Below, one piece after another: positions 51,721 to 64,000 of a DNA stretch of 64,000 bases. The stretch covers positions 16,148,768 through 16,212,767 of the forward strand of contig NC_092028.1 in the NCBI RefSeq assembly GCF_042242105.1. Reading direction: 5' to 3'. This DNA comes from Pempheris klunzingeri (lineage: Eukaryota > Chordata > Actinopteri > Acropomatiformes > Pempheridae). The translations under genes were made by a program, and so were the position numbers. The notes beneath the pieces were generated by a model. That model saw only the letters and a program-made list of their open reading frames with translations, had not been told where the DNA came from and searched no databases. Position 1 is the stretch's first letter; each line of letters begins with the position of its first letter.

Positions 51721-53092
51721 GTTTATCCCACACGTACTGGACTGCAGGAGGGATGTCTGGAAATTCAAATCGTCCACTACGTTACTGTCACAGCACATAC
51801 CCATAAAAAATCCACTTGGGCGGTTGAATCGTTTCTTTCGATTGCGAAGTTGGTGTTGAACTCCTCCTCCAACAGTTGATGCACTATTCATGAGGGGGAA
51901 AAAAACATTCTGAGTGGTTTATTCAAGTGCACATCATGTGTGGGTGTTGATTAATGGTGCATGCATTTACAGTAGCTGCACACCATGGACTGCAATTAAA
52001 ACGAACAACATAGAAATAAGACGATGTGTTCCAGCTGCACCTGAGAGAACTCAAATGACCGGTTTTGTCTTCAAATCTCCACAAGCAGCTTCATCGGGAG
52101 ATTTGCAACAATTCACAAACTTCTAATCTCAAGTGTCACCAAAGCTTGTTCATGACTCTAACTGACACTGGCTGATGAAACGCAAATCTCCCTTTTATTT
52201 CCTATTCCCTTAAAGCAGCACAGACAGGCTCAGTTCGATCACACACACATAAAGTCACACACACACACACACACACCGGCACCATGTCCTGTGGGCACAG
52301 CCATCGTTAATTTGACACACAGCAGAGTGTTGCTGTGTAGCCTTCAGTTTACCTGTGGCAACTTTCTAATGGGGAACTCCTTCACTGCCACTGCGCTCAG
52401 CTTTCCCCCCTAAAACCAACACCACAGCCCGTTACTGTTACTGGTTGCCATGCTGGTTGCAGCACGTCTATCTGAGTCTTGACAATTTAAATCCAAAAGC
52501 ATAAACCACATCACCAGCGAGTATGTACACTGTGTTGTAAATGTCACCCGCATTAAGTCACTGGATTTATGGGGGGACCTAATTAGAAACATGAGAGAAA
52601 AGGCGCGTACGTGCATCAAACACGCGTTTCTGTGCGTAAATGGCGATTTGTGCGCACGATTGCCGCCCCAAAAAGCCGCAATTCGTTTTAATATGCGGCA
52701 CTGGTGGCGTCAAAAGAACACAATTGGCTAAAACCGATGCTTTTCTTGCTCCAAAAATAATTCAGCAGCACAAGGGTTAAAATGAAGCCTCCAAGCAGAG
52801 CGGCAGCGGCCAGCCTATTACATACAGGCACGATATATCTCTGCCCTTCCATATAAGGCAATGGACAAAAAGCGCCGAAATACCGCATTTTACACTCATT
52901 AATTCCCGAGTTTTAGTCTTGAAGTGGGTGCAGGAGGGGGTTAAGACACTGGTGGTGGCAAACGTGCTCGATTAAAACTCCTAATTTTCGCTCTATTCCT
53001 GTTTTTTTCCTGTGCCCTTCAGCCGTGGCCAGGGAGCGCATACGCCCTGCTTCCCTAGCAACAGCATGAAAGGAGAGAGAGACGGAGGGAAG

Positions 53093-53094
<2 letters not shown>

Positions 53095-53124
<30 letters not shown>
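53095..53124. repeat. (GA)n microsatellite
   Basis: A 30-base pure GA run within a purine-rich context. Confidence 0.9.
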
Positions 53125-53127
<3 letters not shown>

Positions 53128-55676
53128 TAAGTTTGTGACAAACAAACGAGCCCCTGATAAAATGGCACCAAAGAGCCGTCGTTTCCTCGAACATCATTTT
53201 ATATTTGAATAGATCTTATCGAATCGAAATGCATATTGCAGAAGCACAGAGGTGTGCGAGCTTTACAGAGCAGATGTTGGGAGTTTGAGGTGTTCACTGT
53301 CAGCTCTGTTTGCTCACCAGGTACCCAAAATACAAATTATGTATCATTGTGTGTTTGTACTGACGAGAATGACGCCTGGAGTCTGCGTCAAGGCGCAGAT
53401 AATCATTTGGAATATCCTCTGACTCAGCCTGTCGATGTGATCCGATCACAGCTCGATGTAAAACAACCTGAACATATTTGGAAATACTTCCAAAAATCAG
53501 TGTTCTTTTATCAGAGCGGGTTTCAATCACCTGACAAGTGAAACAGCGTCACCAACACAATGAAGGTGTTTTTTTCCCCCCTGTTAATTTCGGCGCTCAG
53601 GTTGCACATCAAGTGTGAAGGTTTGAGGAATTAGAAACCATTCGATCGCCCTTTAAAAAATATTTTCCCCTTCATCTGAAATTGGTTTACCAAGGAGCTG
53701 CGTTTGTTTTCTCAGGAGATCCGCACTGCCCGAAGCACCTTGGTATAATTGCTGATCATGTTGGGAAGTTACCACATCCTGACGCCCTTCACTGTTGTCT
53801 AATCATATTTATTAATATGAATATTTGCGGTGTTGTTCATCACTTGTGTGTGCGTCCTGTCAGGTGAGAGGCTGGTTCACCTGTGGCTTTCTGGGTTGGA
53901 GACGCAGATAAAAGTGGTAATTAAGCAGTTTTTTTAAAAGCAGAGAGGCTAATTTGCCGACAATTCTGCAGGCGATTAAAACAGGCGCAGAGAAAAAAAA
54001 AAATTAACACACTTTAAGCAGGGCGCTGATGAAAATCGACCGGCGCCGATCTGGTTAATTTACTTGAGAAATAGTTGTGAAACCCGTTCAATCCCACATT
54101 TAACCGCCCAGAGCCGCTTCTCAGGTATTTCCTCACACTTTTCTGCGGTTATTTCCGATGAGAAAACGCTTCTAAATGAACAGCAAAAACAGACACACAC
54201 GCAGCCAACTTTGCAAATGTCGTTCCTGCGCCTCTCAAACTGTCCTTGCGTTCCACTTTCTGTGTTTATTTAAATACGTTTGTAGGAACCTTCCAGTGTT
54301 TATTTTGTCCTTGCTGCTCCAGTCAAGGTCAAACGAGCTGTTATCAGAAGCTTGAGGATAAACTCAGGGTCAGCCAGTCTGTTTTTTTTATCTCCTGCTT
54401 GAAAGGACACTTTTCAAATAGCCTCATATTATTTCAACAATGCTGTTTTTGCACAAGTCAAAGCTGCATGGAATCAGACACTGAGAGAAAATATATGTGT
54501 CTGAGATGTTAAAGCAGCAGACTGAATTTTCTCTGTGAGTTTAAATGTTTATCTGAGAGACGTTGGACAGAGAGGAGCAGTGGAAGTGGGACGAGTGTGT
54601 GTGCATGGAAGAATGTTTGTGGACTATATTTATGTGGGTGTAAATGTGTGCCTGTAGGAGGGCCAGGGTCGGGTTAAGTCCTGATCTCTGGTCCAGTGTC
54701 AGCAGGAGGCACAGAGAGCTCAGCCATGTGACCTTTCTTTTCATTGCAAAACCAATTTCTGTCTTCATTCCCCCTCTTTCTGTCTTTCACACACACACAC
54801 ACTCTCTGCCCGCACAACAGCTGGCTCGCTCGAGAAGAGATCCACAAAATGGTGGCTTGGGGGAAGCCAGGAGGCCTTCCCTCCTTGGCACCCGCCACCC
54901 ACTGTGCCAGGAGTGCCAACTGAGGGAATGGAGAGATGAGGAGGGGGAGGAAGGAGGAGGGAAGCTGGGAAAAAGTGTGATTGGTGCTGGGGAAGGGGGC
55001 GCGAGGGGAGCGAAAAAGGTGTGGTGGAAAGAGGAAGAGAGGGAGGATGAGAGGGGACTAGAAGGAGACAGGAGAAAAGAGGGGTAAAGACCTCTGCATC
55101 GGCCGTAGCCAAGCATTCGATTCACTCCTCGGCGGCGTCGAGGAAAAGAAAAGAGTTGATTGGTTTAAGAGACAGAATGCAAGGACAGGGTGGAGAGGAG
55201 AAGGAGGAGGGGGGGGTATTACAAAAATGTTAAGAGGGCCCTACAGCCATTCTCACGGCGCTCAGCGGGCGGTCATTAAGCTCCACTATCAAACAGGCTG
55301 ATGTAGCAAGGACATACAGATGAAACATGCACACAAATGGCCAGAAGACAGACAATCAAGGTTCACACAGTCGCTGGAAACAGAAGATGGAGGCTCACTG
55401 AATTGCTGAAACAGAGGCTCTTTAATTAGCTACTGTAAATATGCTGTATGATTACAATATACAAATCTATCCAGGCTAATTATGCTGTAACAAAAGATAT
55501 CCCTTTCCAGTGCCTGCATCCCTCTCTGCTTCAGGTGGTAACACAGAAATCTCCCGTTTCCTTTGTCTGCCCCTGACATATGTTTAATTATGATAATTGT
55601 AACAAATGAAAGCTATTAGGAAGCCATTCATCTTGGTGCTGCAGATTTTAATGCACTATGAAGATGGGGTGGAGGC

Positions 55677-55679
<3 letters not shown>

Positions 55680-55756
<77 letters not shown>

Positions 55757-55780
55757 TGGTGGTGGTGGTGGTGGTGGTGG
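55680..55780. repeat. Compound microsatellite (GT)n then (GGT)n
   Basis: About 76 bases of GT are followed without a break by GGT repeats to 55780. The long open frames through it on both strands (poly Val-Cys, His-Thr and Trp) are repeat artefacts. The GT part can adopt Z-DNA. Confidence 0.95.
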
Positions 55781-58700
55781 GGAGGAGGCAGCGGAAATTC
55801 CTCCTCCAGTGTCATTGTCACGGCCATTGTTGCACTGAGGCGACAGGTCTGCAGAGAGGGGTGCTCCTCTGCCAGGGTGGGCTCTCCTCTCCCCGACACC
55901 CTCCCTCACTCCCTCCCTCCCTCCCTCCTCTTCCCTCCCTCCTCTTCCCCTCTGCGCCCTACCGCCTGCTTGCCTGCGAGGCTGCCGTCGTGTGGGGTTC
56001 ACCCCCACCGCCACCACCTCCACCACCACCATACGCTTCCCCCATTGATCCCCCAATACCCAGGAGCCTGAGCAGGAGGCGGAGGGGGGTGCGGGGAGCC
56101 TGGGAGAGAGGGAAGAGAAGGAGGCGGGGGGCCAACGCAGAGCACCAGGCTTACAGGGGGGTGGTAGGGGTGAGGGCCGAGGCCAAGGGAGGAGGAGGGA
56201 GGCGGTGCAGTGGAATTCTGGCAGAATGCAGCTGAACGCACGACTTGTCGATACTGTATTGAGCTGCAGTGATAAGGGAGGGGGGGCTAGCGTGGATGTT
56301 TGACTGCCGAGGGAGTGTACAACTGCTCCTTCCTGCCCCTCCAAGCTGCACAGGGCTACTGCGTGTTGAAATTATTTATTCACTGCCATCAATGATAGAT
56401 ACTCCACTGCTTTGTGCAGGAAATCACAATAGTGAGCTTGTACATGAAGCACAATGGTAAGCACACAATGGTGCGCCTCAGAGAACAATGGCTGAATAAT
56501 CCACTGAATAATTGTGTGGATTTTTCTCCGATTTGAGGCAGAAGTGATTCCCTGTGCTCTGGGTGGTGCGGTTATTTTCACTGGCGTGGAGACCTTGCAG
56601 TGGCAGACACAGCTCCTCTAAATGTGCCTGTGACCCAGTGTTCAGATTTAGCTCCCTCAGTCTAATGCCATGCTAATGATGAGTGACGCAGGCCCTTATC
56701 CTGAGAGCCCTTTCCTCGCTTTCCTCCTCTCCCCTCCCTACTCCCTTCCCCATCTCCCGGGAACAGCTTATTTGCCTGTTTTTAATTGCGTTTTAATTTA
56801 CATGTGAGCCTGGAAGCACCGTGATGAGGAGCCGTCTTTCTTCTTCCTTTTTTTTTTTTTCTTTCCCCCCCTTCCTTCTTCTTCCCCTTTTTCCTCGCCG
56901 CGGAATCATGAACTGAGCTTTTACAGGAGGAAGGAGAGGCTAGATTGAGCAATAAGAACCTTGAGATTACAAATGAACAGGACAAACCGTGGCAGGAAAA
57001 GCAGGCGCAGGTTCCTCTTTATGGGGTCAACACCAGTTCTGAACCAATCAAGTGTCCGGGGCAGATAGGGAACACGACACATGAAGAGGGCTGGGTGGGG
57101 TAAAGGAGGTGTTGCAAGCTGATGATGTCAATGAAACGGCCGTCTCTCCATCAAAATGTAATAAGAGGAAGAATGGACAGTGAGCTTGCAGATAGACAAC
57201 TTTAATGTGCTCGTCTATCTATATGGAAATTCAGCCACGCGGGCGTTCGCCCTGCTGCTTCTCCTTCTTTTATTATCATAATTCACTTCTTGATCGGCTG
57301 CGTAGAGAGCAAAGAGAAGGAGCTTCAGAGGAGGAGCTGAGAGATAAAGCAAGCTTTCTATACTTGAGCAAAGACCACAATAGGGATTTAATATTTGTAT
57401 TAAATTTAGAAAGATAATTGAGCTGTCTTTTTTCTGGAAAAAGGTGACAATCACTCAGAAACTGCCATCCGCTGCACTTTTAAATCACAATATAAACAAA
57501 AAGACTGTGCAGCTCAGTATTATCTATTGTTTTCTAGCTCAAGTTCTTATTCCCTCTTAGCCTCCGTATTCAAGAAATCAAATTCACTGTCTCACTAACT
57601 CAGGCTGTTTACTCATCCTCTGTGCAGTCATATTTGAATAAAAAAACCCTACAATATAGGGAACTTTTCCGACAATAAGCCATAATACCCACATGACTGT
57701 ATAATCACCTCTCACTCCCACACTGCACCGATGGCCTACGGCAAGCCTGTCAGGACTCATATCGGCAAAGCTGGCAGAGTGTGTCACTCATCGCCCCGCC
57801 ATGTGCACCAGACATCATACACACTCAGCACAGGAAGTCGGTGTGTGTCACAGGTACTGCAGCTCGCCATATCAGAGTGAAAAAGGCCTCCCTCCTGAAC
57901 ACAAAGGCACAGACAGCCCCTTTGTCTGCTGCATGTCCTGCTTTGTCCTTTTCTGCTGTTGATGAGGTTCTGTTGTCATTGTGTCAGTCATGTATTAGAT
58001 GATGTACTCTCACCTAACACAAACACTTCAATACACGTGTGTACATACTAGTGTGGAGAGAAGAGATTCTGAATGACGGAAACACTTTCAAAGATACACG
58101 CTCACACACGCACAAACGTCTCTAGACATTTACTTGCACATTTCCATATTGCATGTTGTATCTGTGCACAAAATATTATGTGATTATACGAACTACAATA
58201 TTTCAGTGTCAGCTGAAGGATTTAAAGGCCTCAAAAGAGGCACCATAACAGGATTTAGTGACATTTGAATCAGAATCTGACATTCTGACATTTGGTGGGG
58301 TTGTTTGCTTGTGGCTTATGTCAGTCAAACGTGATTAAAACACAGCCAAGCAGATCTGATGAAGCAGCTAAGGTGAGTTTTTGAGTGCTAAACACTCCAC
58401 CACTACCCCAAAAACTTTACCTTTGATTGTGATATTTTTAGTCATTAATATTCAATGTTAATGTCTTAGAGACATGCTGGAGGTTTGAAACCAAATTTTC
58501 AGGGGGTTTAAAGGAAAAAAAGAAAGAAAGCAAATGGCCATTTCTGTGTTTGTTTTAACAAAAATATACTTTTAAAGCCAACTAGGCAAACTCAAAAATA
58601 CATGAAGAGTTGACAATTATGAAAACCAGGCTTTTATCCATCATGCAATGAAAGCAATTAGTTGCTGTAGTTGTTGCTCCTCTCCGTACTGGCTTCAAAG

Positions 58701-60410
58701 AGATCCCTTCTTAACAAAATCCAGAGTCCTTTTTGGGTAAATTCCCAGAAGACTTCAGCAGTCTGACTCAGTCAAATCTTCCAAAATGAGTGTCTGTCTC
58801 TTTGGTTCCCCTGACAGTTTTTCCTTTGTTCAGCACTGGAGGAGGGATGGTAACACAATGAGAGAATATTGTTCTAAAAATCCAATTTTTAAAGATACCC
58901 ATTTCATTTAACTATGTCAGATCACTCTTAGATACGATTTTCAGCTCAACATTGAAATGCCTTTTTGTGCATTTTATCTTTAGTTTAGGAAAAAAACCTT
59001 CCAAGGTTAAGAATGAACATTCAGGCTTGAGTTAATCCCAGTTTAAAAGTAGACCAGGCATCTATATTACCTAAACCGTGCTTACTCAGCGATACGAATA
59101 CACCCAACAAACACAGATCTGGGTCTCTAGAAAAGCCTGATTCAGCAAAGCTTAGGATAATTCACCCGCTTCGTCTTTGTCAGACATAAGACACACAGGG
59201 AAGATTGCCCCGCTTACACCGGGCATCCCATGTGTTCCAATTCGATATGGTTTCTCCGTGATATATCTCTCTTGTCCTCATGTGATGGTTATTTAAAGGG
59301 AGAGCCATGGATTTTCTCCCCCATGCAACATAATGGCAAATCAATAACACAGGCAATACCGGGAGAATGGGCATTTCATAGAGGGGCCTAACGAATGGGA
59401 GGCCAAATTGAACTGGAGTTCTGGCAAAAAGGAATAGATGGATTTTTAAACTACATTATAAAAATAAATGTTTAATCATTCTTGTCATTTATGGAGTTGA
59501 ATGCAAAATTTCTCATATTCATTATGTCACACAATGAGATTCATGCCTCCTTCCTGAAATCAAGGAATAAATCCACTGCATAAAATTAGGAGTTTTTCTT
59601 AATGGGCTTACGTTGGTGTGCACGACGAGCACACACAGCCTGGTGAGGAGTGTGCTGATGTGCCTGCAAGGTCCCCGCGGTGTGTGAACACACACTTATG
59701 CATGTTTTTCCCATGGCAAGACCTGTCAGCCAGCAGACGTCTGACATCATGCTCTGCACAAGGAAGAGGTTTTCCACTGCTTGTGTTACAGTATGTGTGT
59801 TTGTGTGTGTGTGTGTGTGTAGGAGGGAAGGAGGAAGACGGTTGTTATCATGACTTATGGATTGGACAGCGGTTTCCTACTGGGCAGGGAAGACAGGAAT
59901 GGTTACACAGAGGAATGCAGTTTTTTTTTTTTTGTTGCAGAGCTGAGGGGTTTGCAGGAAGGAATGAGAGGTTGACAGGAGGAGAGGATTGAAGAAAAAC
60001 AAGGAAATTAATCTCCACTAACCACCAGCAAAGACAAAACCATGGGGAGAAAAGAGACAGATGTCAAAAGACAAGATGCCTGGAGGTCCTTTGTGTTTAT
60101 ACTTTCCATTCTGTCAGTCAGTGCCTCATCCGTCGTCTTTATCTCTGACACAGCTGGCAATCCCTCAATGACTCACCACTCTCTGAAGTGCTGCGAACCT
60201 GGCTTTGCTTTTAGGAGGGGAGGGTTGAGGATCGACAGCAAATCCTGCTTAATCATTCCCGCCACCGCCGCCACCGCTGCAGATACCCTTTGGCTATGAA
60301 AGGATGTGGATGCTGTGGGTGGGAAATAAGGGAGCAGCACTTCACATCCAGAAATGGTGACAGCTGAAGTAACAGTATGTGGCTGTTCAGTTTTACCCAC
60401 GCTTACTCAC

Positions 60411-60539
60411 TGACAAAGGGAAGGTTGTCCTCCTTGTGTCCCAAGTTGGAGAGCCCTCGTCAGGGTGAAGCTCCAGAGCAAACTCCTTGGGTCGAGGCCG
60501 GGGCTCGTTTTCAAAGAGCCTCTTTTGTTTTCGTGCAGC
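60411..60539 (-). CDS. Single internal coding exon of an unidentified gene
   Basis: On the minus strand a strong acceptor (CTGCTCTTCTCAG) precedes 60539, and a near-perfect donor (GTGAGTAAG) follows 60411. The 129-nt exon is open in phase 0 at both ends and encodes 43 residues: AARKQKRLFENEPRPRPKEF then ALELHPDEGSPTWDTRRTTF and PLS. The N-terminal half is basic and proline-rich, suggesting a linker or a nuclear or SH3-facing segment. I do not recognise the protein. TBC1D16 is the expected neighbour by human synteny and strand, but these residues do not match what I know of it. No neighbouring exon of the same gene is visible within 3.5 kb upstream or 8 kb downstream, so introns must be long. 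Confidence 0.5.
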
Positions 60540-60678
60540 CTGAGAAGAGCAGACGACTAACAAGCTGTCATCCTGTTTTCTCAGCGTGAACGCGGTCAGA
60601 TCAAACCTGACGAGACTCTTAGTCTTGTTTTCTGGAGATGTGAGATGGCTGAAACAAAGCATTTCTGCAAATGGAAAA

Positions 60679-60680
<2 letters not shown>

Positions 60681-60724
<44 letters not shown>
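60681..60724. repeat. (CA)n microsatellite
   Basis: About 44 bases of pure CA, 140 bases upstream of the exon at 60411-60539. Confidence 0.9.
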
Positions 60725-60730
<6 letters not shown>

Positions 60731-60826
60731 TCACAGTGGCTGATGAAGAGCCAAAGTGTTATTTTCTAGCCAGCATTACACACTCTTCACACATTTAAAA
60801 AACTGCATACATGCGCTGTGTGCACA

Positions 60827-60859
<33 letters not shown>

Positions 60860-60974
60860 GGCTGGATTCATACACACCACATGCGCACATACAAAGCCAC
60901 ACACTGATACTCACTGGTGTTGAGGCAAAAAGTGAATTATGGAAGAGATCACACTTTCACTGGCGTGTCCTTAG

Positions 60975-60980
<6 letters not shown>

Positions 60981-61006
<26 letters not shown>
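60981..61006. repeat. (CA)n microsatellite with GCGCGCG leader
   Basis: A short GCGCGCG run passes straight into CA repeats, an alternating purine-pyrimidine stretch favourable to Z-DNA. Confidence 0.85.
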
Positions 61007-64000
61007 TCTGCTGTATTGTCTGGGTTGGGTCTATCAGAGCAGTGAATGAGAAAGAGCTGGGATGTGTGATGTTAATCTCACACTTCTGAGCTGGAGAGTG
61101 AGCTCTGTAGCTGAGCTCACACTCACGCTTTTCTGTCTTCGCACTGAATCTGATTTATCACACACACGGGCACATGCACAAGCTCACACAGGCAGGCAGA
61201 CATGCACGCACATGGTCATGCACGTAGAGGGCGGATCTTGGTGTTTCTGTCACTCTGGATGACAAAACATAAACAGTTGTCCAAAAAGTGAAACAAGCTT
61301 CTTGTTGCATCTGGATGCATCTCACTGATTGGATAAAGACGCATCTTGTAGTGAAAAAGAACAGAAAATTCACTCTGAACTGCTCAGACATCCTGCCACT
61401 AAACACAGACACACACCATCCTCTTTATCATACTACTTGTCATCTGCTCTCTCATATTTCTGCAGAACTGCCAGATCGTGTTGTTTATACCAACTCAGCT
61501 CAGCACACACACAAAATGAGCTACGAGCACATGTTTGAAGCTGAAGAAAGGAACAAGCGCCACAAACACAAGTCTGCTCATTTTCTGCAGTTCCTCTACG
61601 GAAGGTCAAAGGCATCCCATCAGAAAACCAATGCATGCTTCGCAGTTGTGAGGAAACAATGATTTTTGCGCACATTATATTAATTTCCACACCCGCTCTA
61701 GCCAAGTGTCAACAACTCAGTCAAACAGCGTCTTCAAGACAATGCCAGCTCTGTGGATGTCTCCCTTAAGTGGCTGCTTTTTCAGCAACTTCAGAAAAAC
61801 GATGCTGTTAAGAGCTTAAGAGGGAAGGCGCGCCTCGGGGAATGAGATTAGAAAAAGTGCAAAAATAAAGATTAAAAAAAAAAATACTGAAAGGAACTGA
61901 GGAATGCATAAATACAACACAAGGGACTTGGAGTGTAACATTTTTGCACAGGACGTTTGAGAATAACTTTTATTATATGAAATTTGGCCACTGCTGTCTG
62001 CCAATCAGTCTTAAGTAAACTCAAGTCAAAGGTTCATTTGCAGAGTCCACGGCAATTAAAAACAACTGGCATGTTTTAAGATTGATATTTAAATCACCTT
62101 TAACTTAAATCAATGCAACAGCTGCGAAGATAGCATGTTTCTATTCAAGTTATTACAGTAACACATGATGTTTTCTGACACCTTTAACAAAAATAACTGA
62201 ATCACCCTCTGATAGAAAGTGCAGGGCCACATAAAGTCTAATGAATGGCCCATTTAACCACCAGTTTGATAGTAAATGGCTGGTTAAGTCCAGATAGTAA
62301 AATGAACGCCGTAACGATGCCATAAAACAGATGGTAGGCCGCAGCCGCATGACCCAGAGTTTGACTGCAGTTCTCCTAAAGCTATTGATTGAAATGGCCA
62401 CATGAATGATTGCATCAGTTGGATTATTGATGTACACGTGGAGAAAGAGCATGTAATTAAACAGTCCCTGGTGTGTGCTCTGGTCACCCTGATGGCTATC
62501 AGCAATAAACACAAGACGGACAAAGAGGGAACAGAGATCAATGTCTGAGTCTCTGATTTCAAAACTGGAAATCATAGCATGTGGCATTCAATCATGGGGA
62601 GTAAAGGTCCATTCTGGCATTTTTTTGCATGCTAACTTGAACACACGCGGCTAAATAGCCTAAATACTGTACAACCACATCAAACCTGGCCTATCCTTCT
62701 TCATTTGAACTAATTTTCCATCATATTTTCATGTCACACATATGTCCAAATGTTTTTCCCCCTGGGCCTGTACATGGTGACCTCTTCCATCATCTGCGGC
62801 CGAGAATGACTTTGATTCCTATTTCAGCGCCTCGTCTCATCCATCTCTCACCGCTCTCCATTGTCCGAGGCCGCATATAAATGACAGTGATACATACGGC
62901 ACATTACAAAGACAAAGAGGTCGACAAGGCCCAGTTTTTGCCGTGACAAAACCACGCCACGGCTCGCCCTCGTAGCACTGCATGAAAAATTCACGGGAGC
63001 TGGGAATTTATCTGCCCCCTCTTTAACGGCGGCGTCCCGAGACTTAGCTGGCTGAGGTGTGTGCGAGGATCCCATTAAAATGCACTACAGAAAATGAGAT
63101 TTGGAGGAGCCCTGTGAAAAACCATGCATGTAATCATCTCTCTTACCCTCTCAGTATATCTGCGAAGGATTTGGAGGAGGCTTTGGTTCCCCACCCTCTC
63201 TGCCCCTCAACCTCCCCCGTACCACACATTAATATTCATAGAGAAGATTCTGTCCTTGCTGTCTGTTGCTGCCTGTAGCCCACAGACTTGGCTTATTAGG
63301 AATCTAAAATACAGCTAGCAGACTCTCTGTTGGGAGAGGCTATTGTGATTTTCATAGACTGCCTGTGCAGACTGATAATGTGAAGTCAACACATGGACTC
63401 CTGTTTTAAATCCACCACACTATCCGTGCTTTTCTTGTCATTTCTTGTGTCTTTAGTTTCGGTAAAATGTCAGACTTTATTTCGCTAACCAGACTGAAAC
63501 TGAAAATTCATGGCTCGCTGCTGCAGAGCGAGTTCACAGAATGACTGGTTGATCTTGTGGCTTGTTTTGGTCATCGCCGTGGCGGAGTGAGTCAGAGCGA
63601 AACACAATGCTCCACTTTGCCTTTCCTGCTTCGGTTCTTGATGAACATTAAATAGAAAGAGAGGTGACTCATGCCTCCCATGAACAGCCTCAGTAATTAC
63701 ATGCTCAAAGTCATTAAGTCCACCTTGCAGATCTCCAAACAACAAGCGCCACTTTGACTACTATCCATCCATCCATCTATCTATCCACACTGATTGTAAA
63801 ATATATCTAATTTCTAAGCTCGCTTCTCTCCTCGTTTCTCTTTCTTTCTTAGAGGTTCAGGTGTTGTTGGCCTACATGCAGTATGCAAAACATCCACCTG
63901 TGCAGCACACATGAAATACAGTCACATATAAATAATAGGAAGCTCTAGAACTGTAAATATAGAGCAGGAGACTTGTGATTGCCTATTCCCATGGATGCAG

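Larger units (their letters stand above)
51721..60410. other. Gene-poor region upstream of cbx4
   Basis: About 8.7 kb with no supported exon. It holds (GA)n at 53095-53124, a large GT/GGT repeat (listed separately), G-rich purine tracts near 54935-55080 and 56080-56215, and a pyrimidine run near 56840-56895. Some stretches (about 55400-55600 and 59200-59400) look like unique, moderately complex DNA and may be regulatory. In human, TBC1D16 lies on this side of CBX4 in the same orientation; no TBC domain exon is seen here. Confidence 0.5.
60540..64000. other. Gene-poor right end of the window, with CA repeats
   Basis: If the exon at 60.4 kb is real, this is its upstream intron. It contains CA runs at 60681-60724, 60830-60858 and 60981-61006, and an ATCC/ATCT tetranucleotide run near 63762-63785. 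A block near 62780-63000 (CTGCGGCCGAGAATG and similar) is CpG-bearing and unlike its AT-rich flanks. No other exon is supported. Confidence 0.5.

Noticed and set aside
55606-56235. Long open frames (200+ codons) on both strands
   Set aside because: They run through the GT/GGT microsatellite and proline-rich low-complexity DNA; the residues are mostly repeats and no splice or homology support exists.
61288-61662. Plus-strand open frame with MSYEHMFEAEERNKRHKHKS
   Set aside because: The residues look protein-like, but the frame starts in plain repeat-flanked DNA, has no splice support and matches nothing I know.
63485-63745. Minus-strand 86-codon open frame near the right edge
   Set aside because: No recognisable content and only weak splice-like edges; not supported as an exon.
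51398-64000. A cbx2 gene or TBC1D16 TBC-domain exons
   Set aside because: I looked for chromodomain and TBC-domain words on both strands and found none.

Overview
The window is vertebrate nuclear DNA, almost certainly from a teleost fish. Genes are split into short exons with GT-AG introns, the flanks are rich in (CA)n, (CT)n and poly-A tracts, and the recognised proteins are vertebrate families in teleost-like forms. It is not microbial; no operon, CRISPR array or phage is present, and I recognise no rRNA or tRNA gene.

Layout. (1) Bases 1-1341, plus strand: the last three coding exons of an SGLT-family cotransporter, best called slc5a11. (2) Bases 3057-22604, minus strand: a complete 20-exon arhgap17 (BAR plus RhoGAP plus proline-rich tail ending in a PDZ ligand), lying tail-to-tail with slc5a11. 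(3) Bases 25098-26728, plus: a complete five-exon aqp8 water channel. (4) Bases 29826-33103, minus: a complete four-exon meteorin-family secreted factor (metrn). (5) Bases 36107-38575, minus: complete cbx8. (6) Bases 45567-51397, minus: complete cbx4. (7) Bases 60411-60539, minus: one well-bounded internal exon of a gene I cannot name, in an otherwise gene-poor 12.6 kb.

For every complete gene the exons I assembled by eye sum to a multiple of three, with matching phase at each junction: arhgap17 812 aa, aqp8 259 aa, metrn 290 or 291 aa, cbx8 363 aa, cbx4 549 aa. This is the main support for the models.

Synteny: slc5a11-arhgap17-aqp8 matches human 16p12.1, but lcmt1, which lies between arhgap17 and aqp8 in human, is not seen. 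cbx8-cbx4 in the same orientation matches human 17q25.3; cbx2 is not seen. The window therefore joins blocks that are separate in human. The genes do not form one pathway: they are solute and water transport, Rho signalling, a secreted neurotrophic-type factor, and two Polycomb PRC1 readers. cbx8 and cbx4 are tandem relatives with identical lengths for their first four coding exons.

I found no convincing new biological system. The points most worth checking are a non-canonical NPP box in aqp8, two PMDL motifs together with loss of a hydrophobic SUMO-binding stretch in cbx4, an AT-hook-like motif and a changed chromodomain strand in cbx8, a possible short arhgap17 isoform, the orphan exon at 60.4 kb, and two perfect CArG boxes around the cbx genes.
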